From assembly GCA_008638375.1 (NCBI GenBank), contig CM018041.1:6377501-6441500 (forward strand): a stretch of DNA of 64,000 bases. The letters are read 5' to 3'. Source of the stretch: Nyssa sinensis. Lineage: Eukaryota; Streptophyta; Magnoliopsida; Cornales; Nyssaceae. Positions within the stretch are counted from its first letter, which is position 1, and every line of letters begins with the position of its first letter. The notes beneath the pieces were generated by a model that was given only the letters and a program-made list of their open reading frames with translations, made no database searches and was not told the origin of the DNA. The translations under genes were made by a program, and so were the position numbers. Below, piece after piece: positions 1-13,500 of this stretch.

Positions 1-1396
1 TGCCAAAATAATGTAAATAAATCCCAAAATATCAAAATAACAATTACCAAAATTGCTTTAAAACCTTAAAAATAAGAAAGTATAAAATAACTAATAATAA
101 ATGCTAAACCCTAATTTTCATTCCAATTTGGTCATCCAATTCCTTTGCGTTCCCCATCAATTATAAGATGGCTACTGGGCAGTTACGCTCTATATTGGGT
201 AGTCTAGACTCTAGAAACATTTTCTTAAATGAACATAAACAAAGTGAGAATATTGTGATAGGCAATACAAGAAAATACGGAATAAGAAATGAATGTGCTT
301 CTATGAGGTTGGGGGTAGAACAATTAAGCACAAGATGAGGGGGCTACTTCTAGACTCTAGAAACACTTTCTTAAATGAACATAAGCCAAAATGAGAATGT
401 TGCAATAGGCAATACAAGAAAATACAACATAGGAAATGCATGTGCTTCTGTGAGGTTGGAGTAATGTTACTTGGAACGTGGATCGTTATGGTATAGGAAA
501 CGGAAACGGGAACGTAAATCGTCACTTGTTATAGAACATGGTCCGTTAGAGGTAGGCTTCTTAGGATCGCTTTTTTTGAACGAAATACTTTTATTTGGAA
601 CGTAATATGCTTTTTTATTGCATTTGTATGTATATATAAACACTAAAAAGATTTCAACGAATTCAAGCCATTATAAAATAAAATTCTAATGATGTGTGTG
701 TATTTTGTATGATTTTTTTTGGACTTTTGATATTTTAGATTGGAATGCTAAATCTTGTGTTCCAAATCACTAATGATCCATGTTTTGAATCGTGCGATCC
801 CAATTCGCAGTTCGCTAAGGGAGGTGCGAATTGTGGTAACCAAGGGTTGGAGGTAGATCAATTGAGCGCAAGATGAGGGGAAGCAACCTATGGTAGTTCA
901 GTTTTGTCGTGTCAAAGACATATGAATAATGAAGAGAAATTTGATTTAAGCTGATGTTTCTACTGAAAACAAAAGAAATGCCAAAAAAAAAAAATGTAAA
1001 TTGAGGCGACAAGAAAAGATGTAATGACCTATGATATATTGGAGGATATGGCCTTATCTAGAGCCAAATGGTGAAAAATGATATGATATGATAGCCCGCC
1101 CTAAGGTGTTATAATTGATTATTGCTGTAATTAACATTGTTCTGTTTTGTTTCATTGCGATTAAAGGATTTTTTCTCCCTTTTTTTTTGGATAAGTATTG
1201 TGATCGATGAAAATGCTTCCCTTGTGTTGATATAATTAACCATCTCATGTTTTTATCTTGAGTGCATGTTTCCCCGAATTCATTGTTTACTGGTTAACTG
1301 AATCTTTGGAACATTTTGTATTATAGAAACAAATAAATATTTGTTTTTTTCTAAGTCCTTTTTATATATTTTTTTTGGTTTGACATATAATCGCAG
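1..1396. other. Intron sequence of the SCYL1-like gene, with a 146-bp tandem duplication
   Basis: AT-rich DNA upstream of the first visible SCYL1 exon. No exon with the expected upstream HEAT residues was recognised. It holds a tandem duplication at 203-466 and a faint third match near 849-880, and otherwise nothing I can name. Confidence 0.6.
203..466. repeat. Tandem duplication, period 146 bp
   Basis: The segment beginning tctagactctagaaaca at 203 recurs at 349 with a few substitutions (aaacattttc versus aaacactttc). The second copy runs to about 466. A diverged piece (gatcaattgagcgcaagatg) near 856 resembles the end of unit 1 at about 320-340. Confidence 0.8.
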
Positions 1397-4300
1397 CTGT
1401 CTCAACGTACTCTTTCCGGATCTTTGTTGAAGTATCTTTCAAAGCTACAGGTATCGCATCATTTCATTTATTGATATGACCATGGTATGTAGAGAGTTGG
1501 CTTTCTATTTTATGCTTACAGGCTTTTCTTTCATGTAAAGTTATTTTGTTCATGATAATACATCTCATTTGATGTGGTTCTAATTTTCCTTTTCTTTATT
1601 TTTTCCATTTTTTGTGCTTCACGGTTTGTCTTTTTCATATTTTTAAGTCATGCAGGTTGATGAAGAGCCAGCAATTAGAACAAACACCACTATTTTACTT
1701 GGGAATATTGCCAGCTACCTTAATGAAGGGGTTAGTAACAGTCAGCTTGCATTCTTTCCATTTGTGGGCATCCTGAATTACTTGATAATTTTGTTTGATA
1801 TATTAAACTTTAGGTTATGCTGTGCTTCTTGTTTTAATAACAGTTAGTGGCAATCATCATCCACAGATCATATTGATGAACATATATTGATAAAATTTGT
1901 CCTTTTTTACTATTGAAAAAATATATATTTTTCTTCTATACATAAATGGTGACTGATGGTTTTCAAGCTACAATGCAGTTACGGAGAAGAGTTTTGATAA
2001 ATGCATTCACAACTCGTGCTTTGCGTGATACATTCTCTCCTGCCCGAGGAGCAGGTGAGAATCATATACTCTGTTTTCTTTTTCTTTTTCTTTTTTTGAC
2101 TAGCCTTAAATAGTGTTGTTTCTGGAAACTCTTTGGATTTTGTACTCTCTCTCTCTCTCTCTCTATCTCTCTCAGTTTGACACTGATTATCAGATCTATA
2201 TTTTTACAGGTGTTATGGCTCTATGTGCCACCAGTGCCTATTATGACATCACCGAGATTGCAACTCGGATTCTGCCAAATGTTGTTGTACTTACCATAGA
2301 TCCTGACAGGTTATCTTTTCCTCAGATGATCTACCTTCTGCTTTTGCCTCAGTGTTTCTCCTTTGACATGGATAAACAAAAATGATCCCTTTCTTATAAT
2401 TTTTAACATTACACTATTTGGCAATTTTAGTTATTCTTCCCTTTTTATGTTTCAATATATTTAGGAAAAATTATAGGATCCTGATTGATGTTTTTCTGAA
2501 AATAATGGCGATCCCTTGTCCCGATACATTGTGTTACCTATCTTTTAACTTTTTAAGTGATTAAATCATATGTCTGACCTCAATTACTGAAGTATACAAA
2601 AATGGTGTTATCTTAACAATATCAACATTCATTTTTTGATTAGTAAAGGTAAGTTATATTAAATATAAGGGGCCCGAGGAGGGCAACCCATCTATACAAA
2701 AAAGAGGGGACCGACAACAAAAAATTAAAGCCTAAGATCCCCAAAAAAAAATCCATAAGCTTATCTAAATACTTAGGGTATTCTTCTTTAATTCAAAAGA
2801 AAAAGGTTTTCAAAAAGGTGTCTTTCAATTTCCACGGAAGGGTCTCCACTCCATGAAAAAACCTTCTATTTCTCTCTCTCGCCATAGGCACTAAACTAGA
2901 CAAATCGGCGTCATTCTCCAAGCAATTCTCAACTCCTTCCTAATTCTTCTACACCTCCATCCCAAAAAGAGATGCTTAAAATTGTCCGGCATAACCCAAC
3001 TACTCCCAAAGAAGGCAAATAAAAGGTTCCACATGTCCCATGCAAACTTGCAATGCAAAAGGAGGTGATCCACCATTTTTTTCCTCCTCTTTACACATCA
3101 AACATTGATTAGGAAGGTGGTATCCCTTCTTTTAAGATTCCATTGTAAGAATAGCTCCCCACACCACCTCCCACTCCATATCTCCAAATTGGATTCCAAG
3201 GAAAGGAAACATCCTTCCCATTGATCAACATTTTATAGAAAGAGCGCACCGAAAAGCAAGTATCTCCACTTTCCTTCCATTTTACCTCATCCAATCTTCC
3301 CTCCACCAAGTCCACCATGTACAAAGAAATCATCAACTCTTCTACCTCCCCCTATTCCCAATCATAGAACTTTCTCCTAAATTTGGGACTCCAAGTTCAC
3401 CCCCCCCCCCCCCTCTTCTCAACCTTCAAGCAATCCACAACCGAAACTTCCTCGTCCATTGAAATATTGAAGATATTGGGAAATCTCTCCTTCAACACAC
3501 CTTCTTTATGCCACGGATCCCCCCAAAAGCTTACCCTTGTACCATTCCCAATACCAATCTTGTTACCCTCGGCAAACTTATTTCTCCCTTTACTAATGGC
3601 TCTCCAAGTCCCACGCCCGGCTCTATCACAACTCTAGAAAACCAACCCCCATCTTAGCACCCATATTTGATAGAAATAACATCTTTACCCAAGGCATGCT
3701 CTTCCGTGGCAAACCTCCAACTCCACTTCTCTAAGAAAGCTTGATTGAAAATATTTAAATCTTTAATTCCCAATTCCCCTTCCACAATTGGAGCTCACCG
3801 TGTCCTAACCAACGAGATGAATCTTCTTCCTCTCCTCTTTGACCCCCCACAAGAAGTTCCTTGGAGTTTTTCAAGCTTTTTCCTAAACGAAGCCGGCATC
3901 GGAAAAAGAGATGTGAAATGAGTGGGAAGATTATCCAAGGTGCTTCTAATGAGAGTTATCCTCCCCTTTTCGATAAATATTGGCTCTTCCACCCTGTTAA
4001 TCTCTTCTAAAAATTTTTAATAACTGCATCCCAAATCCCTATAGCCCTTGGAGACGCACCCAAAGGAAGCCCGAGATACACTCAAGGGAAATTGCCCACC
4101 ACATCCCTACAGGGATAATTTCCGACTTCTATAGATTCACCTAAAGCCCTAACACTGCTTCAAAGTAAAGCAAAATGCATCTCAAGAGGTGAAGTTAAGT
4201 CTCCTCTGCATCACAAAAACAGTGGTATCATCTGCAAAAAGTAAATGAGAGATTTCCAACCCCCACCCCCAAAAAAAAAAAATCTCAAAAGCCCTCATCA

Positions 4301-7300
4301 AGACCCTGCTTATAGCTCTATCAACATTCATATAAGATAATTCTACATTTTTTAAGTTGATTTGAAGGAAATAACCTTTCCAGTGGTTGTAAAGATGGGT
4401 TCTTCCTGTTATAGTTAGAAAAGTTATAATACATCTTTTTTAAAAAGAAAAAAAAATGTTCTAATGCTCACTACTTCTGTAAATTTTATTGTAGGAAAAT
4501 AGTTTTGGTTGTTCATGTCTTTAATCATTAATTGTTTAATATTATATGAAAGTACACCTACTTCTTTTGCATTTTTTTTTATTAGTAATAATGCTTCCGT
4601 TGTATTAATCACAAGAGGCCTGAGAAAGGTACCCCACACGATACAAAGAAAAGGGATAGGCTACAAAATCAACAGCTAAGATCCCCCAAAAATTCCAAAA
4701 GCCTATCTAAATGCACCCCACACTTCTTTTAAATTGAAAAGTACTCTTTCTGAACCGAAGTGGCATGGGGATTTGGGTGTCATCTGAGGTTATTCAACAA
4801 TGTGTTGTTGGGCAAGTAGCTTCAGACTTCGGAGATATGTGGTGGAGGGAGGTAGCTTGTGGGAGAGAATGGTGGAAAGGAAGTATGCTAACAATTTTAT
4901 TTTATTTTTTGGGTTGGGGAGGAGGGGGGGGGGGCGGAGTTGGTGCACAATAGAAGTTAGAATTTCTTATGAGATTGGTTATGGAAGAGTATTAGTTGGG
5001 GGTGATTATTTTCAAAAATCTCAGATTTAGGCTAGGGAATGGTCAGAGGTTCAAGTTTTGGTATAACCTGTGGTGTGATGATATCCCTTTGGATCAGTCT
5101 TTTCTGGGTTTCTAAAGGATTTCAGGGGATAAGGAAGCAGTAGTAGCAGATTATTTTAGGTGGTCTGGTAGGGGAGTGGCATGGGAGGTCTTCTTTGTTA
5201 GATCAGTTCAGAATTGGGAGATGGTGGAGGTTATGGTCTTTGTTAGGGGTTTGGCTTGGAGCTATGGGGTGGTTTGCAAGATGAGTTGAGGTGGGTGGGG
5301 TTTAGTAGAGGAGCTTTTGAGATTAGATCATACTACCATATGCTTCTAGGAGGTAGTAGGTAACTATTTCCATGGAAGTCTATTTGATGATCGGAGGGCT
5401 GAAGGTAGGTTTTTTTAGTTGGACAGCAGCCGTTGGTAAGATTCTCACAATCAATATTCTTCGTAGGCAGGGAGTCATAGTAGTTAACTATTGCTACCTG
5501 TGTAAGAGCGACAAGGAACTGGCTGGTCATGCGTTGTGGGCTCATCTCTTCTCCCTTGTTGGAATCCAATGGATGATGCCTCATTTAGTTCAAGAGGTTC
5601 CATTTAGTTGGAGGGGCAAGAATATGAGAAGGGGCGTGAGGGAGCTTTAAGTGGCTCCTCTTTGTCTTTGGTGAAACATTTGGCTCAAAAGGAATAGAAA
5701 ATATTTTAAAGGTGCAAAATCTTCTTTATGGATTTTAAAGCGCAATTTGCTTAACTTCTTATATTTTTGGATTAAAAGGAGCCATTTTTTGTCAATAGAT
5801 TCTTTTGTAGATTTTTTAGATGACTTGAGATTGTAGATGGTTCTACTTTTTGTATGCGCCATGTGTACATGGGTGCACCCCCATTTTAGTGCCCGTTAAT
5901 GAATACTCTTTTATTTATAAAACAATTGTTGGAGGTTTGGTCTGCACCTATTACCCAGTCTACTCTTCCCAGCACCCTGCATTGGTGAGACTAATATTGG
6001 GTAATGATCATCTTTTGGAGTAATCTATCGTTTATTGTCTAATGTGTTTTGTGGTTAGAGAGCAAGAGAAGAATCTATGAAGATGAAGAATGTCAGTCTT
6101 GAGCCTTAGGAAATTTGACTTGGGTTGATTTTCAGTTGGAGTTCCTCCTCTTTGTCATCTGTAAAGCTCTCTTTAGTGGAATTATTAGTATCTATCACTT
6201 CTCCTAACTCCTATGCTTTGTGTGCCCTTGTACTGGACTGTGCCCTTTCCCTTTTTCATTAATTTTTTTTTCTATACTATGTTGAAATGGGCAAAAAATT
6301 ATCTATATTGATATTATTTCGAATCTTAGAGATTTAGCATGAAATTTTTCAAAACATGGTTCTTTCTAAACAATTAAAGAATAGATGGTGTCCATTAGTA
6401 CAGAATCCTAGGAGAAACCAGAATCATTTCAGACTGAAGAAAGGTTTCATAATTTTCCCTTACACTCCTGATATATAAATAATTAGAAAGTCAATATTCA
6501 ATGATTACAAATGTGTCTGTGGGTGCATCCAAGTGTGAGTTTTCTGACATGGTCAAGTCTTTAGCAGGGCAAATGTCTAGGCACTGCCTTATTGCCAGAA
6601 TGCCTGCTATTACCTTAGACAAACAATGGTAACCTGCCATCAACATGGTAATGCTTAGGTAACTTAGGCCATGGATTTGATAGTCCAAGGTAATTACTGA
6701 GACGTGATGTTCAACTACATAGTCCCAGGTAGTTACTTAGACGTGATGTTCAACTACATAAATCTTAAGCACTTTGTTGGACATGCGATGAATGTATATT
6801 GGCATGGAACCACAGACAACTGGTCCTTATTAGTAAATCTTGTAGGTCAAATAATAATTGGGTGAAGGTGCAGTCATGTCCGAAAGGATTTGAAGCCGGC
6901 ATGGAAAGTCTCCCCTCTTTGTCTTTTGTGGTGCATATGGAGGGAAAGGAATAGAAGAGTTTTCATGGCGTGGAGCTTCCGATTTTGAGATTCAAAGATT
7001 CTTTTTTTAAAGATGCTCTATTTTTGGCTTGAAGAAGAATACCCGTTGTTTTTAGATAGCTTTGTTTTTTTTTTTTGGGAGATTTAAGGCTTTGATTTTG
7101 TGGCCTTTCCTTTTTTTGTACATGGGTTTGCCCCCCCTCAGGTGCTGTGTAAATAATAGAATACCCTTTTACTGATAAAAAGATAATTTTTTTATTTATA
7201 TATATATATATATTTAAACAATTTGATTTATAATTTTATCAAGCCATCTTATACTATCTCTTTTTTTTTTTTGAGCTATCCAATAAAATAGAAGTGAGAT

Positions 7301-10300
7301 GCCATATAAAATATGATGATAAGATGGTTAAACCGTCACCATTTTCTTAAGGTTTGATTAATTAGCTGTTAGGTCCTTGTCCTTTGTCCAATGTATCACT
7401 CATCCAGCTCCAAACATAAGGTGTCTTTTGTCTGTTATAATCTTTACAGTAATGAATAGCTTTCTGTTGGTTGAGAATGGTGGGGAATTCAATGATCTGA
7501 CTCTGCCAGGTTATGTTTTATATGATGATAAATGAATTTTCATGCATGCACTTTCGAATGTGGTGCATTATTGTTGTTGCTGGTGTTTTTTTTTTTTTGA
7601 AAGGGCAGGGGAAATAAGTGAAGGGAAGGAACTAAATGTTGTTCCTTTATCTTTAGTTTGGCATCATATGAATATGGAATTAAAAGTAAGTTGCAGGTTC
7701 ACATCCCTTTGTTCTTCCTAACGTAATTTACTTCATGTTTTTCCTTCGATTTAGTACAATTGTTGGAGCTCGGAGCATGAGAACTAAGATGGATTCTACT
7801 TCTACAATATTTGACATGTATCTATAACTTGTCACTTAGGTATTGTCCAGACCATTCATTGCAAGGATGACCCAGTTGTGACTGAGATTTCATTTGCTGG
7901 TGGACTATTTCTTATGCCTACTTTCTTTTCTTTTTTTTGATAAGTAAGAGATGTATATAATATAAATGAGCCCAAGAAGGGCTACAAGGGCAAAAACCCC
8001 AAAAGGTTACATATTGCTAAGAGAACCCAAAAAATCTACAAAAGAAGAGACATTTACAGGAAAAAGTCTCTTTGGCCCAAAAAAAAAGTAAGCGCAAAAA
8101 AGCATCTTTAAGGAAAGGAATAGAGAGTTCCCGGTCTTCGAAAACCCTATTGTTCCTTTCATTCTATATACACCACATGAGGCAAATTGGGGCTAGTCTC
8201 CAAATCCTCTTGATCTCTAAAGGCAGTCTGCATCCTTCCCAAGCCAGTAAGAGGTCTTTGACTGAGCCTGGCATAACCCAGGAAAAACCAAACAACTCTA
8301 TAATAAGGTTCTAGCAACTCCAAGGAACATGGCATGGAGGAGGACGTGATCTACCCTCTCCTCATTATTCTGCAAAAATAGCATCGGCTCGCCAGAAGAA
8401 AGCCCCTTTTCTTCAAGTTCATCCGTAGTTAAGATGGCCTTCCAGGAGGCTCCCAAGCGAGAAAGAAGCTTTTGGAGGGGCTTTAGAGTGCCAAGTGATC
8501 TTCCAAGGGAAAAGAGGATAATCCGAATTAACTATGCCTACTTTCATTAGTTGAACAATGAACACTCAAACTAACTTTTCAAATGGAAATCTGTTTCTTG
8601 GTTTAATGATTTCACCCTCAAGAATTTATTTTTTTGGATGTTAAAGTTGGTAACTTGTCATAGAAAGGGGCCCTTTAAAGTCCCTATGATGGGTATCCTG
8701 GACTCCAATATATTTGTGCCTTAAGCATGTTTTGGCTAAGAACTGAAAATTTTAATTCAAACTTTAAAATTGGGGATGTGTGCTGAATTTACCTCCAAGT
8801 TTGGCCCAGATAAGTGTAAGAGTTCCCCTTCCCCCCCCCCCCCCCCCCCAAAAAAAAAAAAAATTTCCATGTGCCCTTTGCGTTTGCTTTTATTTTCAGG
8901 CCGTGTCTTTATCATGCAAAATGTAGTTACTCTAATAATTGAACATAAAGTATGTTCCGTTTTTGAGGTATATAAAATTTTAATCTGTTATCATTTCTTT
9001 GGCGCAGTGATGTTCGATCAAAGGCATTTCAAGCAGTTGACCAATTTCTGCAATTAGTGAAGCAGTACCATGAGAAGGTGTGTTATTAGATTTTTCTGGT
9101 TTCCTGCAAGTTTTTTACTTCTTCTTCCAAGGAATATTTGCCTGGACTCTGGAGACATTTCTGAAACTAAGTGCAGATGGATAAGGGAATGAGCTCGAAT
9201 GATACCTTACCTCGGCAAGTTTTTGTCTTTTCTGAATCAATCCAATCTTGCATTTCCTTTTTTCAAGCTATCTCTAGTGGGAGCATATGTGAGTGATAAA
9301 GTTTTGTGATAAGACATCTTTTCTTGTTCCATAGAATTACAAGATTGTTCTAACTTGCCCATACCGTATCCTATCCCTACCCCAATCCACCCACAGCACC
9401 TATCCTCAGGTGAGACTTCGTAAATTAGTTTCTCCCGTAATTACCAGAAAACGATGCCCTAGCGATTTTCATTTTGGTACATGCATTCCAAAATAGGGTA
9501 TACTTGCATTCCAGAACACTAAATTTAGCAATCCAAAAAAATTCTTTTAAGTTCTTTTTAATTTTCCTTTTAAGAGAGAATTAATAGGAAAAAACTAACG
9601 CAAAACAAGAAATCAACATAAATTAGTATACTTAGTTTGATACTTTCAAATGTTCCATTCTAATATAATGAATTTATATAACTATATGGAAAACTTGTAT
9701 ACTTAAGTGATATTAATTCTCATTACTCTTTGTGTGAACACTCCTACAGTTTGACTTACCCCATTGTATTCTACCTATGTCATATACATAAGCCAACCCC
9801 CCATCGTACCACATTTAAAATATGTAATGTATTGTGTTCTTGTTCCCATTCCGCGTACCATAATGATCCGTATTCTAGGTAACATTGGTTTCTCCTCTTC
9901 TTATCCATTTCCTTATCTATCTTCAATGAATTTTTGATCATATATCAAAAGTTCTCATTCTGATTTGGACTTAGGAGCAAGATTGTTAAAATCGGGATCC
10001 TTCAATGAATCGATGGAAAGGTCCTCAGGATCGGATTGTAGGATTAGATTGAATATTGTAAGATTCTACAAAATGAGAAAACTAATACGACTTAATAATT
10101 TTTGCATCTTAAGGACTTTTAAAAATACAAAAATGAATAAATTTAAAATTTGTGAAAAATATGAAGAAGAAAAAAATTATAATAAACATTTATAGTACAA
10201 AAGCTTCATCTAGTCCTCATATTTTTTAGTACACAAGTATAACAAATGTTTTATTTATAATTTGATATATCATTTAACAAAGATAGCACATTAAAACATT

Positions 10301-10482
10301 AGATGAATTAAAATATTTAATTTACATAAGACAAAATTTTTTATTTTAAAATATTTGGGTCACTTAGGCGTGAAAGACACTATAACAGAACCTATGAGTC
10401 TATGACATAGGAGGGAAATTAGCACTAGGATCCATTTAGTATAAGGGATGAATTGGTTCAAAACAATTTTATTGAGTTTGAA

Positions 10483-10523
<41 letters not shown>

Positions 10524-13500
10524 AGCTAATTAGCCTAATGTAATTTTTTAAAATGACTTAATCAACTAGTATAACACTTGAATAGTCTAAAGCAAATTAA
10601 AAGGTCAAAACGTGAAGAAAGTTTTGTCACACCTAGGATATTTAAGTAAACCTTCATATTTGTTTTATAATAATATTATGGTTTTTGGGTTGTAATTTAT
10701 CAAAGACACATGCGAGAATAACATTATATGGTTATATTTTAGGATTGCTAAAACTGGTCAAATCAGGAGTCAACTTGGGATCCGAGTGATCTTATAAGAA
10801 TTTCATAAGGATTCTATCCTCTAGGGATTTTTTATGGGATCCAGATCGATTTGTTATTGTAGGATTTGGATCAGGATTTTAACAACTATGCTTAGGAGTG
10901 AAGAATCAACAACATAGTTAAATTTTTATCAAAAGTAAAGTAATATCTTTTACTTATAGAGATAAAAAAAAAAAAAAAACTAACGTAATATCTTTTACTT
11001 ATATATATAACTAAAGTAATATCTTTATGCAAAGGTAAAGAAATAATTTCAAATAACTGAAAATTCAGGAGAAAAGGTTTTAGTGAGTGTCTGTAATGAT
11101 GATGACCAATTCCTATCTTAATTCTCTAAGATTGAATTACATTTTTTGTTCTCTTTCTGTTGTCCTTTGTAGTCAAATGCAGGGGATACTACTGGGACTA
11201 CTACAAGCATAGGAATCTCATCAATTCCAGCAAATGCAAGTTTACTTGGGTAAGTTAATTTGAACTTCTATCTTGTTGGGATTTAAAATTCGCATTACTT
11301 ATTTCATTTATTCTTTCTTCCATTACGTGCATTGGCATTCTCATTTGTTCTCTGTTCAAACAAATGGAAAAGTGACATTTTGTTGTGTAGTGAAATAGGA
11401 TGGAACAAACTTTTGCACCATAGCCTACTACAAACAAATTATTCATAAATCCATGATATTACCGAAAAAAAGGCTGCATCACAGCCCATGATTAATTTAA
11501 ACTGCATTTATATAGTTCAGATTTGTTTAATTATCAAAACAAATGCCTTTTTTTAAATTTTACTGCACTAATAGAATGAAAATCTATTTCCCTTAGTCAT
11601 GGATGAACTTACTTGGCTCATCAAGGAGGACTTCCCATATGTATATATATGTTGTTTGATGATGCTTTAGTTGAAACTAGAGTCAGGGTTAGGACAATAA
11701 TGAGATGTGTTGATGCCTTGGTGGTAACCCATCCTTCCCTGGCCTGCCTATACTGGAATGCAGATGGGATGCTTGTTACCATGGTCGGGGAATGGTTGGT
11801 ACCTACTTTAGTTTGAAACGAGTTTGGGTTTCAGTCATCACCTCCGGCATGATCTGATTTATGTTACAACCTATAGCAGAAACTCTTCCAAAAGTTTAAT
11901 TAATCCCCATTGCCTCACATGTTAAACATTGCTTCACACGCAAGCTTTGCAGTGAGAATAGGAAGAGCTCTTGTATACAACACACAATTTGATTAAAGTT
12001 TAGACATTGGCTGAAGTGATTCCAGCGGAAAAAGTCATCATCTTCTTTAGAGGTCTCTCACTAGCCCACCAAAATATAGAAATTGCACTAATATGCCACC
12101 TCTCTTTTGGGTATCTCTCTCCACCTTGGCTCAAATTTAAGACCAGAATCTTCCTTTAGGGGTAAGGTTGGAAGAGAGTGGCCTCATCCTATATCCAGCC
12201 TGTTGCCATTCCTATTGGTTGAATTTGAGTTCCAACTATGGTTATGAGTTTTATAATACAAAGGTTTAAGAGTAGGGCAGACAAAACATGTTTAGTGTCA
12301 CTTCGGCAGAAATGAAGGAATTGTTAAAATAAATGGCATGGATTCAACTCCCACCCTAAGGGGGGCCACTTACCTATCAAAAAAAAATTGGCCTAGATAT
12401 TTTAAAAGTGACCACTAGCATGATCTGTAGTCACGTATGTGGGGAACATAGATGGTAAAGGACGTTGCCTTTAGAATTATAGGGAGATAAATGAAGTTGA
12501 TGATCATCTTCTCGTGGACAAAGATTCCATCAGGAATGGTATTGTTGATTTCTTCTCTAAGCTTTACTCGGAGCCGCATAGTTGGAGACCTGGGGTGGAT
12601 GATCTGTGTGTGGATAGTCTTAACAGGGATGCTTCCTCTCAATTGGAGATTCCCTTCTCGGAAGAAGAAGTGGAAAGAGCTTTAGAGGCTTGCAATGGGG
12701 ATAAAGCGCCAGGTCCTGATGGATTCACTATGGCTTTTTTCAAGAAATGTTGGGGTGTTCTGAAAGCAGATATCATGGCGGTTTTTGAGACCTTCCATAG
12801 GGAAGGGGGTTTTGAGCGTAGCCTGAATGCCTCCTTCATTGCTCTCATTCCTAAGAAGGAGGGAGCTTCTAACATTAAGGATTTTCGGCCTATAAGCCTT
12901 GTGAGCAGTGTTTACAAACTGATTGCTAAGGTCCTTTCTTTAAGAATGAAGAAGGCTATGGGCAGTATCATTTCTCCTAGCCAGCATGCTTTTGTTGAGG
13001 GAAGGCAAATCTTGGATGCGGTTCTCACCGCTAATGAATGCATTGATTCTAGGAGAACTCAGAAGAGGAAGGGTCTCGTTTGCAAGTTGGATATTGAGAA
13101 GGCTTTTGATCATATTAGTTGGAGTTTTTTGATGGGCATGTTGGCGAAGATGGGTTTTGGGGCCAAGTGGAGGATGTGGATTCATTCATGCATATCCACA
13201 GTCTCTTTTTCGGTTCTCGTCAATGGATCTCCTGCGGGTTTTTTCCGCTCTTCTAGAGGATTGAGGCAGGAAGATCCTCTATCCCCCTACCTTTTCGTGA
13301 TTGCTATGGACGTTCTGAGTCGCTTCTTGTCTCGTGCAGAGGAGGTTGGTCTTATCAAAGGTTTTCAGGTGGGGAATAGTAGAGGTGGTGGAGTGAGTAT
13401 TTCCCATCTCTTATTTGCTGATGATACCATCATTTTCTGCGATCATTCAGTCCGCCAACTCCGTTTTGTCCGGTGCATCCTTAGTTGCTTTGAAGCAGTG

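Noticed and set aside
2113..2385. 90-codon plus-strand frame as an independent gene
   Set aside because: It is the SCYL1 exon 2210-2309 read through both flanking introns; the upstream part is a CT microsatellite.
12300..12390. Possible SINE ending gccacttacctatcaaaaaa, with a similar end at 18095-18145
   Set aside because: Two short matches (cacttacctatc plus an A run) are not enough to define an element or its limits.
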